This document shows positions 1 to 10,117 of a DNA stretch of 64,000 nucleotides, piece by piece (the first letter of the stretch is position 1; each line of letters starts with the position of its first letter). Made by a program: the position numbers and the translations under genes. Source of the DNA: Paracoccus zhejiangensis (GTDB lineage Bacteria > Pseudomonadota > Alphaproteobacteria > Rhodobacterales > Rhodobacteraceae); assembly GCF_002847445.1 (NCBI RefSeq), contig NZ_CP025430.1, forward strand, positions 3,654,501-3,718,500, in the 5' to 3' direction. The notes under the pieces were generated by a model. The model ran no database searches. It saw only the letters and a list, made by a program, of their open reading frames with translations, and was not told the origin of the DNA.

Positions 1-540
1 TCATGGGTCTGGGGCGGGGTGGCCGGGGCGCATGGCGTCGGCACCGCCTTTGTCTGCGCCTCGGCGGTGCTGGGTCTTGGTCTGCTGATCGGCTTTGTCT
101 TCAAGGCGCCGGAATTCGGCAATCTCGACCTCGACCCCGCCGACCGCTTCCGCGAGCCGCCCTTGGCGCTGGATCTGCGCGGACGCTCGGGGCCGATCAA
201 GATCATGGTCGACTATCAGATCGCGCTGAAGGATGTGCCGGAATTCCTGCGCCTGATGCGCCAGCGCCGCGTGATCCGCCGCCGTGACGGGGCGCGGGCC
301 TGGAGCCTGTTGCGCGATCTCGAACATCCCGAGATCTGGTCGGAAAGCTATCAGATCGCCACCTGGGACGACTATGTCCGCCACAACCTGCGCCGCACCA
401 AGACCGATAACGAGGTCACGCAGGCATTGCGCCAACTGCACCGGGGCGAGGCGGATCCACTGGTCCACCGGATGATCGAGCGCCACACCGTCAGCCCCAG
501 CGACGACGTGCCGCTGGTCGGCAAGATCGAGGTGCCCTGA
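1..540 (+). CDS. MFS exporter, C-terminal part (5' end outside window)
   Basis: The reading frame is open from base 1, so the gene begins upstream of the window. The fragment shows the last hydrophobic helix (roughly fragment residues 11-33) followed by a soluble tail of about 145 residues. A long soluble C-terminal domain after the last helix is typical of the EntS-like MFS_3 (DUF894) exporters, where the tail resembles an antibiotic-biosynthesis-monooxygenase fold. The substrate cannot be read from this part. The gene ends 15 bases before the convergent HxlR regulator. The family call rests on the tail only. Confidence 0.7.
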   Translation, partial: SWVWGGVAGAHGVGTAFVCASAVLGLGLLIGFVFKAPEFGNLDLDPADRFREPPLALDLRGRSGPIKIMVDYQIALKDVPEFLRLMRQRRVIRRRDGARAWSLLRDLEHPEIWSESYQIATWDDYVRHNLRRTKTDNEVTQALRQLHRGEADPLVHRMIERHTVSPSDDVPLVGKIEVP

Positions 541-554
541 GCGGGTGATGCGGC

Positions 555-932
555 TTAGTTCGGTCCCGGTCCGCCGTCCCGCGCCGCGATGATCTCGGGC
601 AGGCTGGTCTCGATCCAGTCGGCCAGCCCCCTGACCCGTTCTGCTGCCTGCAGACCCAGCGGCGTCAGTCGGTAATCGACATGGGGCGGCACCACCGAAT
701 AGGCGGTGCGCTGCACCAGCCCGTCGGCCTCGAGCCATTGCAGCGTCTGCGCCAGCATCCGCTCGCTGACCCCGCCGATCATCCGGCGCAATTCGCCAAA
801 GCGCCGGGTCTCGCTTTCCAGCGCCATCAGCACCAGCACGCCCCAGCGGCTGGTCACATGTTTCAGCACGTCGCGGGAGGGGCAGTCGGCGGACATCAGA
901 TCGCCGCGTTGCAGTTTTTCCGACAGGGACAT
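555..932 (-). CDS. HxlR-family transcriptional regulator
   Basis: A 125-residue winged-helix regulator of the HxlR type. It has the early cysteine in SADCPSRDVL (C17), the motif SRWGVLVLMAL, and the typical helix region RFGELRRMIGGVSERMLAQTL followed by LEADGLVQR and a wing. HxlR proteins often sense quinones or electrophiles through the N-terminal cysteine. It is divergent from a quinone-reductase-like gene, as in the known ytfH/ytfG arrangement, so it probably controls that gene and itself. An internal ATG at 896 is a possible alternative start. Neither start has a strong Shine-Dalgarno sequence. Confidence 0.88.
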   Translation of the reverse strand: MSLSEKLQRGDLMSADCPSRDVLKHVTSRWGVLVLMALESETRRFGELRRMIGGVSERMLAQTLQWLEADGLVQRTAYSVVPPHVDYRLTPLGLQAAERVRGLADWIETSLPEIIAARDGGPGPN

Positions 933-940
933 TTTTTCAT

Positions 941-975
941 ACTTACAGAAATGTGCGTTCTTACTTTTCGTAAGT
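941..975. promoter_or_regulatory. Inverted-repeat operator between HxlR gene and target
   Basis: Between the divergent genes lie ACTTAC (941-946), CTTAC (960-964) and GTAAGT (970-975). CTTAC-TTTTC-GTAAG forms a perfect 5-base inverted repeat, and the outer ACTTAC can pair with GTAAGT. ACTTAC/GTAAGT half-sites are typical of HxlR regulators next to quinone oxidoreductase genes. The position close to both starts suits repression of both promoters. Binding is inferred, not shown. Confidence 0.6.
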
Positions 976-1019
976 GGCAACTCCAGATCGGATTTACCAG
1001 AACCGAAAAGGAGACAGAC

Positions 1020-1868
1020 ATGACCATTGCCGTGACAGGCGCGACCGGCCAATTGGGCCGGCTGGTGATTGAGGCGCTGAAGACCAAAGTGCCTGCATCC
1101 GAGATCGTTGCGCTCGCGCGCAGCCCGGAAAAGGCCGCCGACTTGGGGGTGTCGGCGCGCGCAGCCGATTACACCGCGCCCGAGGCGCTGGAGCAGGCGC
1201 TGCAAGGGGTCGAAACGCTGCTCTTGATCTCGTCGAACGAGATCGGCCAGCGGGCGGTGCAGCACGCCAATGTCATCGCCGCTGCGAAGGCGGCGGGGGT
1301 GGGGCGCATCGTCTATACCAGCCTGTTGCATGCCGACCGCTCGCCCCTGAGCCTTGCGGGCGAGCATCGCGAGACCGAGGCGGCGCTGAAATCCTCGGGC
1401 CTTGCCCACAGCATCCTGCGCAATGGCTGGTACGCCGAGAACCATCTGGGTTCGATCCCGGCGGCGCTGGCCGGCGGCGCGTTTCTGGGCAGCGCGGGCG
1501 AGGGGCGCATTTCCGCCGCCACCCGCGAGGATTTCGCCGAGGCGGCCGCGGTGGTGCTGACCGGCGAGGGGCATGAGGGCAAGACCTATGAGCTTGCCGG
1601 GGATGAGGGCTTCACGCTGGCCGATCTGGCTGCCGAACTGTCGCGCCAGACCGGGCGGGATATCCCTTATCGCAACCTGCCCGAGGCGGAATATGCAGCG
1701 ATCCTGCAGGGTGCCGGTTTGCCCGCGCCGCTGGCCGAAGCCATTGCCGGTTGGGACGGCGATGCGGCGCAGGGCGCGCTGCAGGAGGACGGCCGCGCGC
1801 TGTCGCGACTGATCGGCCGGCCAACGACGCCGCTGCGCGAGGCGGTGGCGGCGGCACTGGCGGGGTAG
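1020..1868 (+). CDS. NAD(P)H:quinone oxidoreductase-like NmrA/SDR protein (QorB/YtfG type)
   Basis: A 282-residue atypical short-chain dehydrogenase with the N-terminal nucleotide-binding motif GATGQLG (residues 7-13) and no classical YxxxK catalytic pair in the usual place, as in the NmrA/QorB group. QorB/YtfG proteins reduce quinones with NADPH. The start is ATG at 1020 behind AAAAGGAGACAGAC. The longer open frame upstream overlaps the regulator and lacks support. The divergent HxlR regulator and the shared operator suggest induction by quinone or electrophile stress. Confidence 0.85.
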   Translation: MTIAVTGATGQLGRLVIEALKTKVPASEIVALARSPEKAADLGVSARAADYTAPEALEQALQGVETLLLISSNEIGQRAVQHANVIAAAKAAGVGRIVYTSLLHADRSPLSLAGEHRETEAALKSSGLAHSILRNGWYAENHLGSIPAALAGGAFLGSAGEGRISAATREDFAEAAAVVLTGEGHEGKTYELAGDEGFTLADLAAELSRQTGRDIPYRNLPEAEYAAILQGAGLPAPLAEAIAGWDGDAAQGALQEDGRALSRLIGRPTTPLREAVAAALAG

Positions 1869-1877
1869 GGCGCGGCC

Positions 1878-3451
<1,574 letters not shown>

Positions 3452-3455
<4 letters not shown>

Positions 3456-4264
3456 CGCATCACCCTCAGCCTTGGGTCCAGCGCATCGCGCAGCCCGTCG
3501 CCCAGCAGGTTCAGGCCCAGCACGGTCAGAAGGATGCAGAGGCCGGGAATGACCGCCACATGCGGCGCGATCGTGACCATCGTTTGCGCCTCGGCCAGCA
3601 TCCGGCCCCAGCTTGGCGTCGGCGGCTGCGCACCTAGGCCGACATAGGACAGGCCGGCCTCGGCCAGAATGCCAAGCGAGAACTGGATGGTGCCCTGAAC
3701 GATCAAGAGATTGGCGATATTCGGCAGCACATGTTCAAGGCTGATCCGGCCGCGCGACTTGCCGGCGACTTCCGCCGCGCGGATATAATCGAGCGTCCAG
3801 AGCGGCAGCGCGCCGCCGCGTGTGACCCGGGCGAAAACCGGGATGTTGAAGATGCCGATGGCGATGATGGCATTCACCGCCGAGGGACCGAAGACGGCGG
3901 TGATCAGGATGGCGATGACAAGGCTGGGGAAGGCGAAGATCAGGTCATTGCCGCGCATGATGATCTCGTCCAGCCAACCGCCCCGGCTGGCGGCAGCCAG
4001 CAGGCCAAGCGGCACGCCGAAGCCCATGCCGATGCCCACCGCGACCAGTGCGACCGCGATCGAGGTGCGCGCGCCGACCATGACCATTGACAGGATGTCG
4101 CGACCGAAATGGTCTGTGCCCAGCCAATGCGCCATGCTTGGCACCTGCAGCTTGTTTGCGATGGCCATGGTGGTCACGTCATAGGGTGTCCAGACCAGCG
4201 ACAGCAGCGCCGCCAGCAGCGCCAGCCCGGACAGCAGCCCGCCAAGGATCAGCCCCCATCTCAT
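3452..4264 (-). CDS. Peptide ABC importer, permease subunit (DppC type)
   Basis: A 270-residue inner-membrane permease of the binding-protein-dependent family. It has an N-terminal helix, the DppC-typical [14 protein letters not shown] segment, then the permease core. The ATPase-contacting loop region is [19 protein letters not shown]. It ends with the usual [12 protein letters not shown] tail. The ATG at 4264 overlaps the stop of the DppB-like gene as ATGA. It pairs with that gene to form the channel. Confidence 0.93.
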
Positions 4265-5202
4265 CGCTTGCGCAGCCTCGGATCGACGGCGGCATAGGCC
4301 AGATCGACGAGGAAGGTCACGGCGATGACAGCGAAGACCAGGACCAGCACCGCCGATTGCACCACGATCAGGTCGCGCTGGGTGATGGCCTGAAAGATCA
4401 TCCGGCCGAGCCCCGGCAGGTAGAAGACATTCTCGATGATGATCGCGCCGGCCAGCAGGAAGGAGAACTGCATCCCCATGATGGTCAGCACCGGGATCAG
4501 CGCGTTCCTGAGCGCATGGCGGCGCAGGGTCTGGCCCCGGGTCAGGCCCTTGGCGCGGGCGGTGCGGATGTAATCCTGCTCCTGCGTCTCGATCAGCGCC
4601 GAGCGCAGCACGCGCGCGAGGATGGCGGCTTGTGGCAGGGCCAGCGCGATAGCCGGCAGCAGCAGCGACCTCAGCGCCGCCAGCGGATCGCCCCAGCCCG
4701 GGAACCCGCCCGCCGGCAGCCATTGCAGTTTTACCGCGAAGAGAAGAACCAGCAGCATCGCGAACCAGAAATTCGGCAGCGCGATGCCGATCTGCGTGGC
4801 CCCCATCACCGTCGCATCCCCGGTCCGGCCCCGCCGCGCGGCGGCATAGAGGCCGACGGGAAAGGCGATCAGGGTCGACAGCGCCAGCGCCATCAGCGCC
4901 AGCGGCAGCGACACCTGCATCCGGTCAGCGATCATCCCGGCAATCGGGGTCTTGTAGGTGAAGCTCTGGCCGAAATCGCCCTGCAGGATGCCGGCGATCC
5001 AGTGGGCATAGCGCAGCGGCAGCGGCTGATCGAGGCCCATCTGCTGGCGCAGCGCGGCGACGGTTTCGGGCTGCGCCCCGGTTCCCAGCATGAAGCTGGC
5101 CGGATCGCCCGGCACCAGCTCGACCACCGAAAAGATCAGCGCCGAGGCAACCGCGAGGCTGACCCCCAGCACGATCAGACGGCGGATGACATAGCGCAAC
5201 AT
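4261..5202 (-). CDS. Peptide ABC importer, permease subunit (DppB type)
   Basis: A 313-residue permease. The N-terminus MLRYVIRRLIVL and the segment VELVPGDPA are hallmarks of DppB/OppB proteins, and the EAA-like loop is DYIRTARAKGLTRGQTLRRHALRNA. It ends with the family tail [11 protein letters not shown]. It is the first gene of a three-gene operon (DppB, DppC, fused ATPase). No periplasmic binding protein is encoded next to it on either side, which is unusual for a complete importer, so the binding protein must be elsewhere or shared. Confidence 0.93.
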   Translation of the reverse strand: MLRYVIRRLIVLGVSLAVASALIFSVVELVPGDPASFMLGTGAQPETVAALRQQMGLDQPLPLRYAHWIAGILQGDFGQSFTYKTPIAGMIADRMQVSLPLALMALALSTLIAFPVGLYAAARRGRTGDATVMGATQIGIALPNFWFAMLLVLLFAVKLQWLPAGGFPGWGDPLAALRSLLLPAIALALPQAAILARVLRSALIETQEQDYIRTARAKGLTRGQTLRRHALRNALIPVLTIMGMQFSFLLAGAIIIENVFYLPGLGRMIFQAITQRDLIVVQSAVLVLVFAVIAVTFLVDLAYAAVDPRLRKR

Positions 5203-5273
5203 GGGGCGACGCTAGACCGGCAGACATCGGCTCTGCAAGCGGCGGCTGTTCTGGTCAGCGCGGAAGGACATAT

Positions 5274-5361
5274 CCCCGATCCGCGACACGTCTTGTCGGG
5301 GATCGGGGCAGTATGGGGTAATGTCCGTCGAACGCCCTGTCTGGCTTGGGCAGGCAGGGCG
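5274..5361 (-). terminator. Two stem-loops after nadE
   Basis: The 270-base gap between nadE and the ABC operon has no gene. It holds a long stem-loop at 5274-5308 (outer arms CCCCGATC/GATCGGGG, inner arms CGACA/TGTCG) and a second at 5333-5361 (CGCCCTG/CAGGGCG). Neither has a clear T tract, so a factor-independent terminator is not certain. They lie 3' of nadE and 5' of the ABC operon on the minus strand. Confidence 0.4.
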
Positions 5362-5472
5362 CCCGCTTCGGTCACGGTGATCGGCGTTTCGCCTGTTCCG
5401 TGGACTCAACCTAACGGGGCAAAGGTTAATAATTCCCTAACGCGATCGCATTTTCGCCGCTTTTCTGCGGGT

Positions 5473-7131
5473 TCAGCTGTCGTCGCGCCAGCGATTGACC
5501 AGCGGATAGCGTCGGTCGAGCCAGAAGGCCTTGGTCGAGATGCGCGGACCGGGGGCGGCCTGATAGCGTTTCCACTCGCTGCCATAGAGCAGCCTCTCGA
5601 CCTGCTTCACCACCTCGGGGTCAAAGCCCTGCGCCACCAGGTCCTTGCGGGCCAGATCCTTCTCGACCAGCCCTTCGAGGATCGCGTCCAGCACCTCATA
5701 GGGCGGCAGGCTGTCCTGATCCTTCTGGTTCGGACGCAGCTCGGCCGAGGGCGGCTTGCTGATGATCTGCGGCGGGATCACCTCGCCCGCAGGACCCATC
5801 ATCCAGTCGCGGTGATTGGCATTGCGCCAGCGGCAGGTCTCGAACACCCGGGTCTTGTAGAGATCCTTGATCGGGTTATAGCCGCCGGCCATGTCGCCAT
5901 AGATGGTGGCATAGCCGACGCCGACCTCGGACTTGTTGCCCGTGGTCAGCAGCATCTCGCCGAACTTGTTCGAGATCGCCATCAGCATCAACCCGCGCAG
6001 GCGCGACTGGATGTTTTCCTCGGTGGTGTCGGGCTTGGTGCCTTCCATCAGATGCGCCAGCGCGTCCTCGACCGCATCCCGGGCCCCGTCGATCTTCACC
6101 GTGTCCAGCCGCACCCCCAAACGGGTGGCGCAATCGGCGGCATCGTCCAGCGAGGCCTGCGAGGTGTATTCCGAGGGCAGCATGACGCAGCGCACATTCT
6201 CGGGGCCGATGGCATCGGCGGCGATGGTGGCGACCAGCGCGGAATCGATGCCGCCCGAGAGGCCCAGCAGCACCTTCCTGAAGCCCGACTTGCGCGCATA
6301 TTCGCGCAGGCCCAGCATCATGGCGTTGTAATCCTGTTCCCACTCGTCGGGCTGGGTCTCCATCACACCCGGCTCGGCCTGCCAGCCATCGGGGCCACGG
6401 GTGAAGTCCACATGCACCACGCGCTCCTGGAACGGGGCCAGCTGCACCACCTTCTTCGCGCCCGGGTTCAGGACGAAGCTTGCGCCGTCATACAGCTGGT
6501 CGTCCTGCCCGCCGACAAGATTCAGATAGACCAGCGGCAAGCCGGTTTCGACACAGCGGCCGACCATGTGACCCATGCGCAGGTCCAACTTGTTGCGGTG
6601 ATAGGGCGAGCCGTTCGGGACCAGCAGGATCTCGGCCCCGGTCTCGGCCAGCGTCTCGGCCACGTCGGGATACCAGCTGTCCTCGCAGATGGGCGAGCCG
6701 ATGCGGATCGGGCCGATGCGATAGGGACCGCTGACCGGGCCGGAATCGAACAGGCGCAGTTCGTCGAACAGTTGTTTGTAAGGCAGGTGATGCTTCAGCA
6801 CCCGCGCGACCAGCTTGCCGTGCTGATAGACGTAATAGGCGTTGTAGCGGTTGCCGCCCTCGACATAGGGGCCGCCGATGCCGATCGCGGGTCCGTCGAC
6901 CAGTTCCTCGCCAAGCGCCTTGACCGCCGCCATCGCGTCCTCGACGAAGGCGGGCTTCAGCACCAGGTCCTGTGTCTGGTAGCCGGTGATGAACATCTCG
7001 GGCAGCGCCAGCATGTCGGCGCCGGCGGCCTTGGCCTCGGCCCAGGCCTCGCGCGCCTTCGCGGCATTGCCGGCCAGATCGCCGACGGTGGCGTTCAACT
7101 GGCCAAGGGTCAGGCGGAATTTATCGGTCAT
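5473..7131 (-). CDS. nadE: NAD+ synthetase, glutamine-hydrolysing
   Basis: A 552-residue two-domain enzyme that makes NAD+ from deamido-NAD+, ATP and glutamine, the last step of NAD synthesis. The N-terminal nitrilase-type glutaminase has the catalytic glutamate in LPEMF, lysine in RVLKHHLP and cysteine in SPICEDSW (C149). The C-terminal synthetase carries the PP-loop SGGIDS (292-297) and TTGNKSE. ATG at 7131 follows GAGGCGACC. Length and domain order are normal for the bacterial long form. It stands alone on this strand. Confidence 0.96.
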   Translation of the reverse strand: MTDKFRLTLGQLNATVGDLAGNAAKAREAWAEAKAAGADMLALPEMFITGYQTQDLVLKPAFVEDAMAAVKALGEELVDGPAIGIGGPYVEGGNRYNAYYVYQHGKLVARVLKHHLPYKQLFDELRLFDSGPVSGPYRIGPIRIGSPICEDSWYPDVAETLAETGAEILLVPNGSPYHRNKLDLRMGHMVGRCVETGLPLVYLNLVGGQDDQLYDGASFVLNPGAKKVVQLAPFQERVVHVDFTRGPDGWQAEPGVMETQPDEWEQDYNAMMLGLREYARKSGFRKVLLGLSGGIDSALVATIAADAIGPENVRCVMLPSEYTSQASLDDAADCATRLGVRLDTVKIDGARDAVEDALAHLMEGTKPDTTEENIQSRLRGLMLMAISNKFGEMLLTTGNKSEVGVGYATIYGDMAGGYNPIKDLYKTRVFETCRWRNANHRDWMMGPAGEVIPPQIISKPPSAELRPNQKDQDSLPPYEVLDAILEGLVEKDLARKDLVAQGFDPEVVKQVERLLYGSEWKRYQAAPGPRISTKAFWLDRRYPLVNRWRDDS

Positions 7132-7269
7132 GGTCGCCTCATTTGCCTCTCGGCCCCGTGATAGGGGAAGGCCGCGCAAAGGGAAAGTCGGGCTTTGCGC
7201 GCGCGCGCCGGCTGCGCTACACCATGGGCCGATCATCGAGAACCTTGGCCAGAACGGAAGGCGGGCGGA

Positions 7270-8811
7270 ATGAAGGCAGGCATGGGCGGGCTGGCGCTTC
7301 TGATCGCCATTGCCGGGACAGGGATGGGTGCGGGGGGCAATGCGGCCTTCGCGCAGGACATCGTGACCCGGCAATACGAGGATGGCGCCATCTACGAGGG
7401 CACCTTCCGCAATGGCCGCCAGCACGGGCGCGGCATCTATACCCTGCCAAGCGGCTATCGCTACGAGGGCGACTGGGTCGATGGCGAGATCAAGGGGCAG
7501 GGTCTGGCGAAATATCCCAATGGCTCGGTCTACGAGGGGCGCTTTGCCGGCGGGCTGCCCGATGGCAAGGGCAAGATCACCTATGCCGATGGCTCGACCT
7601 ACGAGGGCGACTGGCTGGCGGGCGACATCACCGGCGCGGGCGTCGCCACCTATGCCAATGGCAGCAGCTATACCGGGCAATTCGTCAAGGGGCTGCATCA
7701 GGGCAAGGGCGTGATGAGCCAGCCCAACGGCTTCAAGTATGACGGCGACTGGGCCAGCGGCGTGAAGGAGGGGCAGGGCAAGATCACCTATCCCGATGGC
7801 TCGATCTACGAGGGCGGGATGCTGGCCGGGCAACGTGCTGGCCGGGGCAAGCTGACCATGCAGGACGGCACCGTCTATGACGGCATCTGGGCCGCCGGGC
7901 AGATGGCAGGCACCGGCCGGCTGACGCAGGACGGCACCGGCTATGCCTATGAGGGCCAGATGGCCGATGGCAAGCGCGAGGGGCAGGGGATCGAGACCTA
8001 TGCCAATGGCGATGTCTATGACGGCCAGTTCAAGGCCGACCAGCGCCACGGCACCGGCACCTTCACCGGCAAGGGCGGCTATGTCTATACCGGCGCCTGG
8101 GTCGAGGGCCGGATGGAGGGGCAGGGCACACTGACCTATGCCGATGGCTCGGTCTACCAGGGCCAGATGAAGAACGACCTGCCCGATGGCAGCGGCAGGA
8201 TCACCTATGCCGATGGCTCGACCTATGAAGGGGCCTGGCTCAACGGGCTGATCACCGGCGAGGGCAAGGCCAGCTATGCCAATGGCATGGTCTACGAGGG
8301 CAGCTTCCGCGATGCGCGCTATCAGGGGCAGGGGCGGATCACCTATCCCAACGGCTATGTCTATAACGGGGCCTGGGCCGACGGGAAACGCGAGGGCGCG
8401 GGACAGGCGACCTATCCAGATGGCACGGTCTATACCGGCGATTTCGTCGGCGGGCTGCGCGAGGGCAAGGGCAAGCTGACCTCGCCCGACGGCTTCACCT
8501 ACGAGGGCGGCTGGCGCGAGGGCCAGATCGACGGCGAGGGCGTGGCGACCTATGCCAATGGCGACAGCTATACCGGCCATTTCGAGGCCGGGAAGCGTCA
8601 GGGCGAGGGCGTTTTGCGCTATGCCTCGGGCGAGGTCGCGGCGGGCGAATGGGAAGATGACCGGCTGACCCGTGAGGCTGTCCCCGAGGGCGAGGGTCAG
8701 TCTACCGAGGGCAGCGACGCGGAAGGCGCGCCCGAAGCGCCCGCTACTGCACCGGCCACGCCTGAGGACGAGGCAACCGATGCGCAGGTCGGCGAGGCGG
8801 CGGGCAACTGA
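7270..8811 (+). CDS. Secreted MORN-repeat protein
   Basis: A 513-residue protein with a signal peptide (about residues 1-28, ending AAFA before QD). About 18-19 tandem MORN repeats of 23 residues follow, with the recurring pattern YEGxW..G...GxGxxxYxNGxx. A short acidic tail rich in E, A, P and T ends it. MORN arrays form extended beta-sheet scaffolds and bind proteins or lipids. In bacteria their roles are mostly unassigned. The start at 7270 is chosen because it gives a clean signal peptide. No partner gene is evident: nadE is divergent and a histidine kinase follows. Confidence 0.9.
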   Translation: MKAGMGGLALLIAIAGTGMGAGGNAAFAQDIVTRQYEDGAIYEGTFRNGRQHGRGIYTLPSGYRYEGDWVDGEIKGQGLAKYPNGSVYEGRFAGGLPDGKGKITYADGSTYEGDWLAGDITGAGVATYANGSSYTGQFVKGLHQGKGVMSQPNGFKYDGDWASGVKEGQGKITYPDGSIYEGGMLAGQRAGRGKLTMQDGTVYDGIWAAGQMAGTGRLTQDGTGYAYEGQMADGKREGQGIETYANGDVYDGQFKADQRHGTGTFTGKGGYVYTGAWVEGRMEGQGTLTYADGSVYQGQMKNDLPDGSGRITYADGSTYEGAWLNGLITGEGKASYANGMVYEGSFRDARYQGQGRITYPNGYVYNGAWADGKREGAGQATYPDGTVYTGDFVGGLREGKGKLTSPDGFTYEGGWREGQIDGEGVATYANGDSYTGHFEAGKRQGEGVLRYASGEVAAGEWEDDRLTREAVPEGEGQSTEGSDAEGAPEAPATAPATPEDEATDAQVGEAAGN

Positions 8812-8947
8812 CCGCAGCCTGTGGGCGGTCCGACAAGTTACGTTGCGTCGCCCGGCGCTGCGACCGAATGCCGCAATAATCGGTGGACGGGCGCACGAAT
8901 GTCTTTATGACAGAACCTCGCGCATCTGATCTGGCGACTCCCCCAAC

Positions 8948-10105
8948 GTGATACATCCCTTTCCCGATACCGAGACCGATGCCCATCGACGGGATCTTGC
9001 CAGCCCTGACCGGCTGGCTGCGGTGACGGCCACCGGGCTGATCGACAGCCTGCCGGAAGAGGCCTTCGATCGGGTGGTTCGGCTGGCGACCAAGGTAACC
9101 GGTGTGCCGGTGGGGCTGTTCACGCTTGTCGATGACCGGCATCAGGCCTTCAAGGCGCGCGAGGGTCTGGTGGGCGAGAATGCCGCCGTCACCGAGACGC
9201 CGCTGTCCAGTTCGTTCTGCCAATATGTCGTGACCTCGGATCAGCCGCTGGCGGTCAGTGATGCCCGCACCCATCCGCTGCTGTCGCAGAACGGCGCGGT
9301 GGCGGGGCTGGGGGTTATCGCCTATCTGGGCGTGCCGATCCATGCACCGGGCGGGCAGGTGATCGGTTCGCTCTGTGCCATCAATGACGTGCCGCAGGAC
9401 TGGACCGAGGATCAGGCTGCGGCGCTGCGCGATCTGGCGGCGGTGGTCGAGACCGAACTGGCCCTGCGTCACAGCATGGCCGAACGGGCAATGATCCTGA
9501 CCGAGCTGAACCATCGGGTGAAGAACCTCTTCGCCATGGTCGGCGGCATGGTCCGGCTGGCCCGGCGCGAGCATCAGGATGTCGAGGCGCTGGCCGCTGA
9601 CCTCGAGGCGCGGGTGAACGCGCTGGCGCGTGCGCACCAGCTGATCGTGCCGACCTCGGCGCTGGACCCCGGTGCGGATGCCGGCGTGCCGCTGGACGAG
9701 TTGCTGGCCTCGCTTCTCGCGCCCTATGACCAAGAGAGCGATGCGCACCGGATCGAAGCGATCGGCCCGGACGTGCCGCTTGGTCCCAAGGCCACCACCC
9801 ATCTGGCACTGGCACTGCACGAACTGGCGACGAATTCGGTGAAGTACGGGGCGCTTTGCCTACCCGGCGGGCAGCTTCGTCTTGGCTGGGTCCTTGGCGC
9901 GGATCATCTGCAACTCGACTGGGTCGAGCAGGGCGTCGCCCCGGCCCAGCCTGGCACCGAGGGGCCGGCGAACGGCTCGGGTTTTGGTTCGCAGCTGCTG
10001 GAAATGACCATCGAGGGTCAGTTGCAGGGGCAGTTCGAGACCAGCCGCAGCGAGGCCGGCCTCAGTCACCGGATCAGCATTCCCCTGCCGCAACTGGCGC
10101 GCTGA
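8948..10105 (+). CDS. GAF-domain sensor histidine kinase, HWE/HisKA_2 type
   Basis: A 385-residue soluble kinase. An N-terminal GAF domain (about 20-175) contains FTLVDDRHQAFKAREGL and SFCQYVV, like GAF domains of cytosolic phytochrome-related sensors. The kinase core has the phosphoacceptor motif ELNHRVKNLFAMV (H189) and the N box LHELATNSVKYGAL (N296), the HWE/HisKA_2 signature common in alphaproteobacterial general-stress pathways. No transmembrane segment or receiver domain is present and no response regulator is adjacent. The start is GTG at 8948 with a poor ribosome site, so the exact start is uncertain. Confidence 0.88.
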   Translation: MIHPFPDTETDAHRRDLASPDRLAAVTATGLIDSLPEEAFDRVVRLATKVTGVPVGLFTLVDDRHQAFKAREGLVGENAAVTETPLSSSFCQYVVTSDQPLAVSDARTHPLLSQNGAVAGLGVIAYLGVPIHAPGGQVIGSLCAINDVPQDWTEDQAAALRDLAAVVETELALRHSMAERAMILTELNHRVKNLFAMVGGMVRLARREHQDVEALAADLEARVNALARAHQLIVPTSALDPGADAGVPLDELLASLLAPYDQESDAHRIEAIGPDVPLGPKATTHLALALHELATNSVKYGALCLPGGQLRLGWVLGADHLQLDWVEQGVAPAQPGTEGPANGSGFGSQLLEMTIEGQLQGQFETSRSEAGLSHRISIPLPQLAR

Positions 10106-10117
10106 GCCGCGACCGGC

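Noticed and set aside
4087..7161. Plus-strand frame of 1024 codons antisense to the ABC operon and nadE
   Set aside because: High G+C leaves long frames without stops. The opposite strand holds recognisable enzymes with motifs; this frame has none.
5473..8580. Very long minus-strand frame (1035 codons) running through the MORN gene into nadE
   Set aside because: Only the nadE part (from 7131) is real. The upstream half is the antisense of the MORN repeats and shows a repeated low-complexity pattern.
7360..8640. Tandem DNA repeat array
   Set aside because: The 69-base periodicity is the coding pattern of the MORN repeats.
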